Assembly (NCBI RefSeq): GCF_004123905.1 | Contig: NZ_MZXW01000022.1 | Location: 186,001-250,000 of the forward strand | Length of the DNA: 64,000 bases | Direction: 5' to 3' | From: Bradyrhizobium betae | GTDB taxonomy: Bacteria > Pseudomonadota > Alphaproteobacteria > Rhizobiales > Xanthobacteraceae | Part shown: positions 41,557 to 50,436 of the stretch, in pieces | How the letters are laid out: each line of letters begins with the position of its first letter | Numbering within the stretch: position 1 is the stretch's first letter | The notes under the pieces: model-generated | What the model saw: the letters and a program-made list of their open reading frames with translations, nothing else | The model's database searches: none | Told to the model about the DNA's origin: nothing | Position numbers and translations under genes: made by a program

Positions 41557-41782
41557 GACGCGCTCCTTTCCATGAGAGGAAGGCGGGAGCGCAATCGGGC
41601 ATTCTCATCACAGATAAAGCCGAGGTCCGGTCCGTGATGCCATGAGTATGCGCCCGAAAATTTGCTGGCGCGAGACCTTTTTAGACCAATTGCAGAGGAA
41701 CAAAAGGAAGGCGAATCCGTTCCGCTCGTCAATTTGAAGACTTGTTTTCGTCTTGCCCGGTCCCTTCGTCTGAAACCTGCTG

Positions 41783-42306
41783 GAACGCGCTTGTCGCGGC
41801 CCATGACGCCGCTGTCCCGATGATCGATACCTCCATTGTCCGCGTGCATCAGCATGGAGCATGCACCACAAGGAACCGGCGCCAATCGATGGGAAGGTCA
41901 CGGAGCGGTCTGACGAGCAAGATTCACGCGTTGGTCGATAGCGATGGTCTACCGGTCCGGCTGGCGCTGAGCCCCGGTGAGGCTCACGACGTTCGTCTTG
42001 CCGGAGAACTGCTGTCTCGTTGAAATCCGGGTCAATGTTGCTTGCCGACCGTGGTTATGATGCCGACTGGATCAGGGAGCTTGCAATGAAGAAGGGTGCG
42101 TGGGCAAACATCCCGCCGAAGAGCAATCTCAGCGATCCGATTTGCTTCAGCCCGTATCTCTACCGCGCTCGCAACCAAGTCGAGCGGTTCTTGAACCGGA
42201 TCAAACAAGGCCGTCGGGTGGCGACGCGCTACGACAAGCTGGCAGCGAACTACCTTGCTTTCGTTCAGCTTGCCTCGATTAGGCTATGGCTTCGAGTTAA
42301 TGAGTC
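41783..42306 (+). mobile_element. Broken IS5-family transposase (5' end lost, frameshifted)
   Basis: The first part (41783-42022) contains DAAVPMIDTSIVRVHQHGAC, with the first catalytic Asp, then MGRSRSGLTSKIHALVDSDG and SPGEAHDVRLAGELLSR followed by a stop. The second part (from 42023, next frame) continues LKSGSMLLADRGYDADWIRE, NQVERFLNRIKQGRRVATRY and KLAANYLAFVQLASIRLWLR, with the second Asp and the Glu. A missing T in the run after CTGTCTCG joins them. The N-terminal third is absent, and no inverted repeats or target duplication were found. Non-functional. Confidence 0.88.
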
Positions 42307-42543
42307 CGCGAACTATAACCGTAGGGTTCGACGGAGTTTGCCAAGAAAAAACGCTGAGAAAAAACGCAGTAGTCCAAGTCTCGGTTCCAGGTTTATTGCC
42401 GAAGAGTGATCTGTCAGTCCGATTTCCGACGCTCCACTCAAATTGGCCGCTGATCATCGCAATGGGTCACGAGCGGCCCATCGCGATCAAGCAACCCGGC
42501 GTCCGCTCAAAGCCCGCAAGCTGACAATAGCGACCCCCCTCCC

Positions 42544-43782
42544 CTATGCCGTCCGCAACACCGGCGCCGGCGGCTGCGACGGCCGGATCAGTGCGAATGC
42601 GACCTGGATGATGCCGCCGGCAAGGCCGAGCGCGACGCCGATGCGCCAGGCCATGGTGTAGGAGCCGAGCGCGTCGTAGATCACCCCGCCTCCGTAAGCG
42701 CCGAGGAAGCTGCCGATCTGGTGGCTCATGAAGGCGAGGCCCTGGATCATCGCCTGCCAGCGCAGGCCGAACATCTCGGCGACGGCGCCCGCGACCAGCG
42801 GGCCGACGCCCATCCAGAGGAAGCCCATGATGGCGCCGAACAGCAGCGTCGAGGCCGGCGTTGCCGGCAGCATGAAATACCAGGCGAGCGCGAGCGAGCG
42901 CAGGATGTAGATGCCCCCTAACAGCGCCAGCTTGTTCCAGCGCTGGCCGGCCCAGCCGAAGAACAGCGAGCCCAGCACGTTGAAGCCGCCGATCATGCCG
43001 AGCGTCTGCGCGCTCAGCATCGGATCGAGGCCGCAGATCGCGAGATACGACGGCAGATGCGTGGTGAGGAACACCAGCTGCATGCCGCAAACGAGATAGG
43101 CGCAGGTCATCACCACGAACGGCGCATTGCCGAACGCCGCCTTCGCCACGGACGCGGCCGTGGCATCGCCGATATCGTCGGCTGCCGGCTTCGGCAGCGG
43201 CACCTGGTCGACGCGGCCGGCATACCAGGCGGCGGGGATCATCAGCACCGACATGATGACGAAGCCGGCGAGCCCGACGCGCCAGCCAAAACCCTCGTTG
43301 AGCATCTGCCCGATCGGGGCTGACAGCAGCGCGCCGAGCGAACCCGCGCCGGAGACGATGCCCAGCACTGTGGATCGCACCGTCGCAGGCACCGCGCGCG
43401 CCGCCACCGACATCGCGATCGCAGCCGCCGTGCAGGCGAGCGACGTCCCGATCAGGACGCCGGCGCCGATCATGATGCTGACGAGCCCGTTCGCGGTCGC
43501 CATCAGCACCAGGCCCGCGATGTACATCAGCGATCCCACGATCATGATGGGACGGAAGCCGTAGCGCACGGTCATTGCGCCCGCGAGCGGCTGGAGAAAG
43601 CCCCAGGCGAGGTTTTGCACGGCCAGCGCCAGCGTGAAATCCGAGATCGAGATGTGGATGTCGTGCGTCAGCGGCTGCATGAAGATGCCGAGGCTCTGGC
43701 GCAGCCCCATGCTTAGCGTCAGCATGATCGAGGCGCCGATCAGGATGGGCAATGTCGGACGCAGGACCTGCAACAGGGGCAT
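42544..43782 (-). CDS. MFS transporter
   Basis: A 412-residue permease with about twelve TM helices. The region YGFRPIMIVGSLMYIAGLVL after TM2 and the central loop (about 195-220) are typical of MFS proteins related to the oxalate/formate antiporter and drug exporters. ATG 43782 (MPLLQVLRPTLPI) follows GAGGGAGAACGAA. It is divergent from a TetR gene with a perfect operator between them, the usual plan for an inducible exporter. Substrate unknown. Confidence 0.9.
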   Translation of the reverse strand: MPLLQVLRPTLPILIGASIMLTLSMGLRQSLGIFMQPLTHDIHISISDFTLALAVQNLAWGFLQPLAGAMTVRYGFRPIMIVGSLMYIAGLVLMATANGLVSIMIGAGVLIGTSLACTAAAIAMSVAARAVPATVRSTVLGIVSGAGSLGALLSAPIGQMLNEGFGWRVGLAGFVIMSVLMIPAAWYAGRVDQVPLPKPAADDIGDATAASVAKAAFGNAPFVVMTCAYLVCGMQLVFLTTHLPSYLAICGLDPMLSAQTLGMIGGFNVLGSLFFGWAGQRWNKLALLGGIYILRSLALAWYFMLPATPASTLLFGAIMGFLWMGVGPLVAGAVAEMFGLRWQAMIQGLAFMSHQIGSFLGAYGGGVIYDALGSYTMAWRIGVALGLAGGIIQVAFALIRPSQPPAPVLRTA

Positions 43783-43841
43783 TTCGTTCTCCCTCGTGGG
43801 CGCGGCGCACGCGCCAGCGTCTGCAATTGGCATTGATTTTG

Positions 43842-43861
43842 GTTACACAGACCTGTGTAAC
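43842..43861. promoter_or_regulatory. TetR operator palindrome
   Basis: GTTACACAG-AC-CTGTGTAAC is a perfect 9-bp inverted repeat with a two-base spacer, lying between the divergent MFS (start 43782) and TetR (start 43912) genes. Symmetry, length and position fit the binding site of the TetR protein controlling both. Confidence 0.85.
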
Positions 43862-43911
43862 TAGGCTATGAAAGGTGTAGGCTGTCAAGCGAACAGGACG
43901 CACGCCGCCGC

Positions 43912-44520
43912 ATGGCTCCCCCGCCCGCCCCACAGACGATGAAAGAGCGGATCCTCGCGACCGCCGACAAGCTGTTCTATCTGCAAGGCATTCGCGCCAT
44001 CGGCGTCGACACGATTGCCGCCGAGATCGGCATCTCCAAGCGCACGCTCTACAACCACTTCCCCTCCAAGGACGCGCTGATCGCGGCCTATCTCGAGCGC
44101 CGCTTCGTCGCTCAGCGCCCTTCCGACAAGCCGCCGGCCGAGCAGATTCTGGCGACGTTTGATTCGCTGGAGCGGCGGTTTGCGGCCAGGGATTTTCGCG
44201 GCTGCCCGTTCGTGAATGCGGTCGCCGAGCTCGGGCCCACCGACCGCGCCGTAAAGAAAATCGCGATCGCCTTCAAGGAAAGCCGCCGGGTGTGGTTTCG
44301 CGATCGGCTGAACGAACTCGGTGTCGCGGACGCGGAGGCGCTGGCGACGCAGCTCGTGCTGCTGGTCGACGGCTCCATCGCCCAGGACCTCGTGCGCGAT
44401 GATCCCGCGATGGCGCGTGCGGCGAAGGAAGCGGCCAAGGTGCTGCTGCGGAATGCGGGGGTGGATGCGGGTGGGGAAGCCGCGATGCCCGCGCCGTCAG
44501 GCAAGCGCTCGCCGCACTAA
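43912..44520 (+). CDS. TetR-family regulator
   Basis: A 202-residue repressor: the N-terminal helix-turn-helix includes KERILATADKLFYLQGIRAI then GVDTIAAEIGISKRTLYNHF and PSKDALIAAYLE, with a ligand-binding C-terminal half (residues about 75-185) containing FRGCPFVNAVAELG, a pattern seen in the TetR_C subgroup with a conserved Cys-Pro. It most likely represses the divergent MFS gene and itself through the 20-base palindrome. Confidence 0.92.
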   Translation: MAPPPAPQTMKERILATADKLFYLQGIRAIGVDTIAAEIGISKRTLYNHFPSKDALIAAYLERRFVAQRPSDKPPAEQILATFDSLERRFAARDFRGCPFVNAVAELGPTDRAVKKIAIAFKESRRVWFRDRLNELGVADAEALATQLVLLVDGSIAQDLVRDDPAMARAAKEAAKVLLRNAGVDAGGEAAMPAPSGKRSPH

Positions 44521-44541
44521 CCGCTGTCGCCGTATCGTTCG

Positions 44542-44647
44542 GTGTCATCACCCGCGAAAGCGGGTGATCCAGTATTCCAGAGACAGTTGTGATCGAACCG
44601 AGACGCCGCGGCGTACTGGATTCCCCGCCTTCGCGGGGAATGACAGC
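44542..44647. repeat. Palindromic intergenic repeat, second copy of the 1861-1970 family
   Basis: Left hairpin TCACCCGC-GAAA-GCGGGTGA and right hairpin TTCCCCGC-CTTC-GCGGGGAA are linked through TCCAGTA...GTACTGGA. It resembles the copy at 1861 in reversed order. It lies after tetR and before the convergent pleD. Confidence 0.75.
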
Positions 44648-44818
44648 GAAGCTTGTGGGACCGCTGCGACCCTACCAATATGCGCCCGTTTTGCCCGACG
44701 GGTCAAGCAAAATTCTAAAAACCCGAAGGCGTGACGATGGTGGTCGGCAAGCCGTTGATTCCGCTATCCCCGGCTACTGTGCATGGGGTTGTTTTCGCAC
44801 TTTTATGCGCAGGCAGCC

Positions 44819-46192
44819 TCACGCCGCGTGCGACACCACGCGATTACGGCCATCGTGCTTGGCGCGGTACAGCGCCGTGTCGGCGCGCTTGAGCACGTCG
44901 GCAACCGCCTCGCCCTTCTGCTCCAGCGTGGTCAGCCCGATCGAGATCGTGACCTCGATGCGTTTTGCGCCTTTGTGGATCGCAAACGACTCGCCCGCGA
45001 TCGAGCGGCGCAGGCGTTCGGCGACCATGCCGGCGACGTGCAGATCGGTCTCCGGCATCACGATGACGAATTCCTCGCCGCCGTAGCGGCAGGCGAGATC
45101 GATGCCGCGGATCGACTTGCGGACGCGCACGGCGAACTCCCGCAACACGTCGTCGCCAGCGTCGTGGCCGTAATTGTCGTTGATCGACTTGAAGTAGTCG
45201 ATGTCCAAAATCATCAGCGCCAGCGGCTTGCCGCGCGTGGATGCCTGCTCGGCCAGCGTTGCCAGATGGCTCTCCATGTAGCGGCGATTGTGCAGGCCGG
45301 TGAGCGCGTCGGTGATCGCCATCTCGATCGAGTTCTGCACGTTGTCGCGTAAGTGATCGGTGTAGCGGCGGCGGCGGATCTGGGTGCGGGCGCGGGCCAG
45401 CAGCTCGGTCTTGTCGATCGGGCGCAGCAGATAGTCGTTGACGCCGATCTCGAGCCCACGAAGAAGCCGGGTCGCGTTCTCCGGGTCGGCGATCGCGAGG
45501 ATCGGCACATGGCGCGTGCGCTCCAGCGAGCGCGCCTGGCTGCAGAGCCGCAGGCCATCGAAATTGTTGAGGTCGAGCGAGACGATCAGCAGATCGTAAT
45601 TACCCTCGGCGGCGTGGAACAGCGCTTCTGTCGGGTTCGGCTCGACATCGACGGTGTGCTCGGCCGCGAGCAGGCTCGCCAGGCGCTCATAGGAGGACTG
45701 CCGGTCGTCGACCAGCAGAATACGGCCGCCCTTGCCGGTGTCGGCCACGGCGCTGCGCTCGGGCGCCTGCATGCCGATCTCGAGCGAGGTGATGGCGCGC
45801 ATGCGCAGCTCGTCGGTCATCATCTTCAGCCGCGTCAGCGATCGCACGCGCGCGATCAGCACGACGTCGGACACGGGCTTTGTCAAAAAGTCGTCGGCGC
45901 CCGCTTCCAGGCCGCGGTTGCGGTCGGCGGGGCTGTCGAGCGCGGTGACCATCACGACCGGGATGTGATGCGTGGCCGGATCGGTCTTGAGGCGGCGGCA
46001 GACCTCGAAGCCGTCCATGTCGGGCATCATCACGTCGAGCAGGATGATGTCGCATTCGGCGCGGCTGGCCAGCGCCAGTGCCTCGGTGCCGTTCGAGGCG
46101 GTCATCACGTCGAAATATTCAGCCGACAGACGGGCCTCTAGCAGCTTGACGTTGGCGGGAACGTCATCGACGACCAGGATACGCGCGGACAC
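44819..46192 (-). CDS. pleD: Diguanylate cyclase response regulator PleD
   Basis: A 457-residue protein with two receiver domains and a GGDEF domain. REC1 has phospho-acceptor Asp53 (CDIILLDVMMPDMDG). REC2 (about 155-275) is a degenerate adaptor receiver with VSLDLNNFDG. The catalytic GGEEF motif is at 371-375, and an RxxD inhibitory site (RGID) sits five residues before it, so c-di-GMP feedback is expected. In Caulobacter, PleD controls the swarmer-to-stalked transition. It follows divK by 14 bases, forming an operon. Confidence 0.96.
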   Translation of the reverse strand: MSARILVVDDVPANVKLLEARLSAEYFDVMTASNGTEALALASRAECDIILLDVMMPDMDGFEVCRRLKTDPATHHIPVVMVTALDSPADRNRGLEAGADDFLTKPVSDVVLIARVRSLTRLKMMTDELRMRAITSLEIGMQAPERSAVADTGKGGRILLVDDRQSSYERLASLLAAEHTVDVEPNPTEALFHAAEGNYDLLIVSLDLNNFDGLRLCSQARSLERTRHVPILAIADPENATRLLRGLEIGVNDYLLRPIDKTELLARARTQIRRRRYTDHLRDNVQNSIEMAITDALTGLHNRRYMESHLATLAEQASTRGKPLALMILDIDYFKSINDNYGHDAGDDVLREFAVRVRKSIRGIDLACRYGGEEFVIVMPETDLHVAGMVAERLRRSIAGESFAIHKGAKRIEVTISIGLTTLEQKGEAVADVLKRADTALYRAKHDGRNRVVSHAA

Positions 46193-46206
46193 TGTGAACT
46201 CACTTC

Positions 46207-46572
46207 CTATCCGATAAAACGCCGGACCGTCTCGATGAATTTGCCGACCGAGATCGGCTTGGACAAATAGGCCTCGCAGCCGCCCTCGCGGATGCGCTCT
46301 TCGTCGCCCTTCATCGCGAATGCCGTGACCGCGACGACGGGAATGGAACGCAGCTCCGGATCGTCCTTGATCCAGCGCGTCACTTCGAGGCCGGAGACCT
46401 GCGGCAATTGGATATCCATCAGCACGAGGTCGGGCCGCATCTTGCGCACGAGGTCGAGCGCCTCATATCCGTTGCTGGTGCCGGAGGTCTGGTAGCCGTG
46501 CGCCTCCAACAGGTCGCGGAAGAGCTTCATGTTGAGCTCGTTGTCTTCCACGATCAGGACGGTCTTAGCCAT
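46207..46572 (-). CDS. divK: Single-domain response regulator DivK
   Basis: A 121-residue stand-alone receiver: acidic pocket VEDNELN, phospho-acceptor Asp53 in LVLMDIQLPQ, Thr in VVAVTAFAMKGDEERI and Lys in YLSKPISV. The helix IREGGCEAYLSKPISVGKFI is characteristic of DivK, which links the DivJ/PleC kinases to CtrA control of the alphaproteobacterial cell cycle. It is first in the divK-pleD operon. The 209-base region upstream must hold the promoter; only a TTAAC half-site of the CtrA motif was noticed. Confidence 0.95.
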   Translation of the reverse strand: MAKTVLIVEDNELNMKLFRDLLEAHGYQTSGTSNGYEALDLVRKMRPDLVLMDIQLPQVSGLEVTRWIKDDPELRSIPVVAVTAFAMKGDEERIREGGCEAYLSKPISVGKFIETVRRFIG

Positions 46573-46781
46573 CCCGCCCTCCTGTATGGTCCTGACGACC
46601 GATGCATGTGACGCCTCAGGCGCCGCTAGCAGGCGCTTCGAAAACTGGATTCAAACTAGCCTCAGATTCGCTTGAGTTTCGTTAAACCCGAGGGCCGACT
46701 TTCTGCGATGTGGTTTCCAGTTGCTTGTCGGCGGCCTTGAGACTCGGGCATGATGGATTTCAAAGTAGACACTGAAAGTTA

Positions 46782-47114
46782 ATGGAAAGGCAAACTGCGC
46801 CATTGAAAAAGCCTGTTCACAACCCTCGCGAAGTCGCTGAAATCGTTGCGATTCAGGCGCTGTCCTTCGTTGCCGGCGATCCCGAGCGGCTGGGCCTGTT
46901 CCTGGCTGAGACAGGGGTCGGTCCGGAGACGCTGCGGAACGCCGCCTCGGACCCGAATTTCCTGCTCAGCGTGCTCGATTTCGTGCTGCGCGATGACGCC
47001 ACCGTGAAGGCCTTTGCCGCGACTGCGGAGCTGCATCCGACCAACGTTGCTGCGGCGCGGCAGATCCTCGGCGATGCCCTCGGCGACCGGACCTGGGAGC
47101 GCGACGTGCCGTGA
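46782..47114 (+). CDS. DUF3572 protein
   Basis: A 110-residue alphaproteobacterial protein: AEIVAIQALSFVAGDPERLG, LFLAETGVGPETLRNAASDP and FLLSVLDFVLRDDATVKAFA. All helical, no signal peptide. DUF3572 genes usually sit next to dinB in Bradyrhizobium and relatives, as here, where the stop overlaps the dinB GTG. A role in translesion synthesis or its control is a reasonable guess from conserved pairing, but nothing in the sequence proves it. Confidence 0.9.
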   Translation: MERQTAPLKKPVHNPREVAEIVAIQALSFVAGDPERLGLFLAETGVGPETLRNAASDPNFLLSVLDFVLRDDATVKAFAATAELHPTNVAAARQILGDALGDRTWERDVP

Positions 47115-48400
47115 CCGCCCCTGATACGGCCGGACCCCGCTGCTTCTGCCGGGATTGTTCGGCCGATCTGGATATGGGCGTGCGGCGCTGTTCCGCCTGC
47201 GGTTCCCCTCGCCTCGTCCGCCACCGGGCACTCGCGAGCCTGACCATCGCCCATATCGACTGCGACGCCTTCTATGCGACCGTCGAGAAGCGCGACAATC
47301 CTGACATCGCCGACAAGCCCGTCATCATCGGCGGCGGCAAGCGCGGCGTCGTGTCAGCCGCCTGCTACATCGCGCGCACCTATGGCGTCCGCTCGGCCAT
47401 GCCGATGTACAAGGCACTCGACGCCTGTCCGCATGCGACGGTGATCCCGCCGGATATCGCCAAATACGTCCGCGTCGGCCGCGAGGTGCGGCAGGCCATG
47501 CAGGCGCTGACGCCGCTGGTCGAGCCGCTCTCGATCGACGAGGCCTTCCTCGATCTCTCCGGCACCGAACGGGTGCACGGCATGATCCCGGCAAAAGTGC
47601 TGGCGCGCTTTGCCCGCGAGGTCGAGCGCGACATCGGCATCTCCGTCTCGGTCGGCCTGTCCTGCAACAAGTTCCTGGCCAAGATCGCCTCCGACCTCGA
47701 CAAGCCGCGCGGCTTTGCCGCGCTCGACCAGGAGGAAGCGCGTTTGATGCTGGCGGAGAAGCCGGTCGGCTTCATCTTCGGTGTCGGACCGGCCACGCAG
47801 GAGCGCCTGGTGCAGCGCGGCTTCCGCATCATCGCCGATCTGCAAAAGGCCGACGAGATCGAGATAATGCGGCAGTTTCCGAGCGACGGCCGCAGGCTGT
47901 GGCGGCTCGCACGGGGCATCGACGACCGCCGCGTCGAGCCCGATCGCGGCGCCAAGACGATTTCGAGCGAAACCACCTTCGAGACCGACATCCGCGACTT
48001 CGCGACGCTGGAGAAGATCCTGTGGCGCCTGTGCGAGAAGACATCATCGCGGCTCAAGAGCAGCGAGCTTGCCGGCTCGACCGTCACGCTAAAACTGAAG
48101 ACCGCCGATTTCCGCCAGCGCACCCGCTCGCAATCGATCGCAGCGCCGACCCAGCTCGCCGCAAAAATCTTCTCGATCTGCCGCGAGATGCTGGCAAAGG
48201 AAATCGACGGCACCGCCTTTCGCCTGATGGGCGCCGGCGTCAGCGCACTGCGCGACGGTTCGCCTGCCGACGACACCGACATGCTCGACCGCCGCGCTGC
48301 CCACGCCGAGCGCGCGGTGGACAGCCTGCGCAAGAAATTCGGTAGCGCCGCGGTGATCCGCGGCATCGCCTATGACGGGCCGGAGAAGGCGCAGGAGTGA
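47111..48400 (+). CDS. dinB: DNA polymerase IV with N-terminal zinc-ribbon extension
   Basis: A Y-family translesion polymerase of 429 residues. Catalytic motifs are AHIDCDAFYATVEKRDNP (Asp50) and LSIDEAFLDLSGTE, with SVGLSCNKFLAKIASDLDKP and the little-finger domain following. Unlike standard DinB, the first 40 residues form a Cys-rich extension: Cys11, Cys13, Cys16, Cys27 and Cys30 in RCFCRDC...RRCSACGSPR, probably binding zinc. The start is GTG 47111, overlapping the DUF3572 stop. The beta-clamp motif was not located with confidence. Confidence 0.94.
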   Translation: MTAPDTAGPRCFCRDCSADLDMGVRRCSACGSPRLVRHRALASLTIAHIDCDAFYATVEKRDNPDIADKPVIIGGGKRGVVSAACYIARTYGVRSAMPMYKALDACPHATVIPPDIAKYVRVGREVRQAMQALTPLVEPLSIDEAFLDLSGTERVHGMIPAKVLARFAREVERDIGISVSVGLSCNKFLAKIASDLDKPRGFAALDQEEARLMLAEKPVGFIFGVGPATQERLVQRGFRIIADLQKADEIEIMRQFPSDGRRLWRLARGIDDRRVEPDRGAKTISSETTFETDIRDFATLEKILWRLCEKTSSRLKSSELAGSTVTLKLKTADFRQRTRSQSIAAPTQLAAKIFSICREMLAKEIDGTAFRLMGAGVSALRDGSPADDTDMLDRRAAHAERAVDSLRKKFGSAAVIRGIAYDGPEKAQE

Positions 48401-48801
48401 TGGCAGGTGAACGCAATCTCGAAGCGTTGCTGAAAGACATGAAACCGGAGCTGCGGCCGGGCATCTTTGTATTTTGTACGGTCCCGACAGATGAAAGCAT
48501 TCCCGCAACGCTAAATCCGCTGCTGACGTTTCGCGAGCAGGAAGGAATGACGCTTGTGGTTTTACGCGAAGAGGTAGAAGCGGCAGGATTACGCTACGCG
48601 TTCTCGTCCCGCCTGATCACCCTGACGATTCACTCAGCACTCGATGCTGTGGGCTTTCTCGCAGCAGTCACAGCGTGTCTAGCTGAAGCCGGCATCAGCC
48701 TGAACGCCGTGTCGGCCTTCCACCACGACCATCTCTTCGTGCCGGTTGACCGGGCTGACGAGGCGATGGCGGTTCTGCGAGAGATGTCCGCATCCAAGTA
48801 G
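48400..48801 (+). CDS. ACT-domain protein
   Basis: A 133-residue protein with two ACT-like units: GIFVFCTVPTDESIPATLNP and LTLTIHSALDAVGFLAAVTA, the latter followed by EAGISLNAVSAFHHDHLFVP. It belongs to the stand-alone ACT proteins of unknown ligand, which may bind an amino acid. ATG 48400 overlaps the dinB stop (TGATG), so it is in the DUF3572-dinB transcript; an association with DNA repair is not obvious. The stop codon lies inside the following repeat. Confidence 0.88.
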   Translation: MAGERNLEALLKDMKPELRPGIFVFCTVPTDESIPATLNPLLTFREQEGMTLVVLREEVEAAGLRYAFSSRLITLTIHSALDAVGFLAAVTACLAEAGISLNAVSAFHHDHLFVPVDRADEAMAVLREMSASK

Positions 48802-48879
48802 GATGGGGAGAGCGAAGCGAAACCCATCATGTCCGCGCGACAAGGGCGATGGGTTTCGCAAGTGCTCCACCCATCCTAC
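48798..48879. repeat. Nested inverted repeat between convergent genes
   Basis: Outer arms GTAGGATGGG and CCCATCCTAC are perfect 10-base inverted repeats, and inner arms GCGAAACCCATC and GATGGGTTTCGC form a second stem. The element separates the convergent ACT and RidA genes and includes the ACT stop codon, so it could end or protect both messages. Confidence 0.8.
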
Positions 48880-48886
48880 GGTCGCC

Positions 48887-49288
48887 TCAATCCGCGACCG
48901 CGATCGCCTCGATCTCGATCAGCCATTCCGGCGCTGCGAGCGCGGAGACGCCGACGAGGGTCGAAGCCGGCGGCTCCATGCCTTCGAAGAAGGCCGAGCG
49001 GGCCTTGCCGATGATGGGGCGCAGCTCCGGCTTGTAGCCGACCACGAAGGTCGTGATCTTGACGATGTTGGAATAGCTCGCGCCGGCGGCCTTCAGCGCA
49101 TGGCCGAGATTCTGCATCACCTGCGTGGTCTGTGCAGCAAGATCGCCCTCGCCGACGATCCGTCCCTCCTCGTCGGTCGAGACCTGGCCGGAGATGTAGA
49201 TAGTGCGCGCGCCGGTGGCGGTGACGACGTGGGAATAAGCGGGATTGTGATGCAGGCCGCTGGGGCGGAGATGGTCGAGCTTGGGCAT
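48887..49288 (-). CDS. RidA/YjgF-family protein, copy 1
   Basis: A 133-residue RidA-fold protein (MPKLDHLRPSGLHHNPAYSH start at 49288): TIYISGQVSTDEEGRIVGEG, QTTQVMQNLGHALKAAGASY and STLVGVSALAAPEWLIEIEA. The canonical RidA Arg in the 'R..V.V..L' stretch is not visible (here STLVGVSAL), so it may be an Rid subgroup without imine deaminase activity. A longer frame to 49363 overlaps eipB's end and is less likely. Confidence 0.85.
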   Translation of the reverse strand: MPKLDHLRPSGLHHNPAYSHVVTATGARTIYISGQVSTDEEGRIVGEGDLAAQTTQVMQNLGHALKAAGASYSNIVKITTFVVGYKPELRPIIGKARSAFFEGMEPPASTLVGVSALAAPEWLIEIEAIAVAD

Positions 49289-49359
49289 GGGCTGGCTCCC
49301 GGAGTTTGTGGTTGGAAGGGAGCGTAGCTGGAGAGGGAGCTGAGGGCTAGCCTCGCCCC

Positions 49360-50205
49360 TCAATTACAGGGCTTGCTGTCCTTCACGTCGAACTTGCCCA
49401 TCGCGCCGGAAATCACAAAATCGTTGTAATCGAGCACGAGCTGGCGCGAGACGCCGTTTTCGTAAAGCTCGAACGCCATCGCGTAGACCGGCGTCTGTTC
49501 GCCTTCCTTCTGCTGCGACTCGCGGTCGAAGTAGCTGACGGTGACGGGCCAGCGCTTCAGCGACTTCATGTGCTCGTCCGACGTCGACGCATCAGGCGAT
49601 GCGGTGCGGTCGGCGGGGATCGGTTGGCCGATCACGGTCAGCGTGTTGTAGACTTTCTGGCCGTCGTCGGAGCCGTCATAGACGGAGAGCTCGAGCAGCG
49701 ACTTGCCGTCCCTGGCGGCGGCAATGATGCGCTGGATCTGCTCGGTCGGGAACACGACCTTGCCGTCGAGAGTGAAATTCTTCGGCGCCGGCAGCTTCAG
49801 CTTGACGTTGATGTGGTCGCCGTCGCGCTCGGCCGAACCGTCGACCCGGCCGGCGTCGGCCTCGTTCATCCGCGTCTCGATCTTGAAGCGGTAGCTTTTT
49901 CCAGCGGCGTCTTCCCAGGAGTTGGAGCGGAGGTCGCTGAGCGTGATCTTGCCCTCGCCACTGTCGAGCTCGGACACCTGGCGGAATTCGGAGGTGTAGC
50001 CCTCACACGAGCTGCCGGTGAAATTGTAGAGGATGCGACCGCGCGCGCTGTTGACCGAGTTGGAGCGCGATTTGACGAGGCTGAGGTCGTAGAGCGCCTG
50101 GTGCGCCAGGAACGGACCGCTGGCCGCCTGCGCTCCACCGCCTACGCCGAGGGCGGCCGCCGCGAGCGCCATCACACCGAGCGAAGTCCGGAAAAGGTGC
50201 AGCAT
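49360..50205 (-). CDS. eipB: Cell-envelope integrity protein EipB (DUF1849)
   Basis: A 281-residue periplasmic protein with a signal peptide (MLHLFRTSLGVMALAAAALG...AQAA). The mature domain shows the DUF1849 marks: LAHQALYDLSLVKSR, GSSCEGYTSEFRQVSELD, SDLRSNSWEDAAGKSYRFKI, and a C-terminal Cys (DSKPCN) expected to pair with the Cys of SCEGY. In Brucella, EipB is a beta-spiral protein needed for envelope integrity and virulence. The gene is likely monocistronic. Confidence 0.9.
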   Translation of the reverse strand: MLHLFRTSLGVMALAAAALGVGGGAQAASGPFLAHQALYDLSLVKSRSNSVNSARGRILYNFTGSSCEGYTSEFRQVSELDSGEGKITLSDLRSNSWEDAAGKSYRFKIETRMNEADAGRVDGSAERDGDHINVKLKLPAPKNFTLDGKVVFPTEQIQRIIAAARDGKSLLELSVYDGSDDGQKVYNTLTVIGQPIPADRTASPDASTSDEHMKSLKRWPVTVSYFDRESQQKEGEQTPVYAMAFELYENGVSRQLVLDYNDFVISGAMGKFDVKDSKPCN

Positions 50206-50436
50206 GTCTCATCCCTGGGAAGCGCAGATTCGACAGTTTAGTGACCGTTCCATTGCGTCGCAACTGAGGCCGTTTCACGTAAAGTTGCACCCCTCCCGCT
50301 GAACCTGCTGCCCTGCCTCAAGAAAATGCAGCCCCTCCGGTTGCTTGCATGTGGCGGCACGATGGGCGAAACAGGGCCCTCCCGGCCTCCAAAAGGACGC
50401 GCCGGGCGGATGATTTTTTGGACAACGAGGTCGAAC

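Noticed and set aside
46620..46760. CtrA binding site upstream of divK
   Set aside because: Only a single TTAAC half-site was seen; the full TTAA-N7-TTAA motif is absent.
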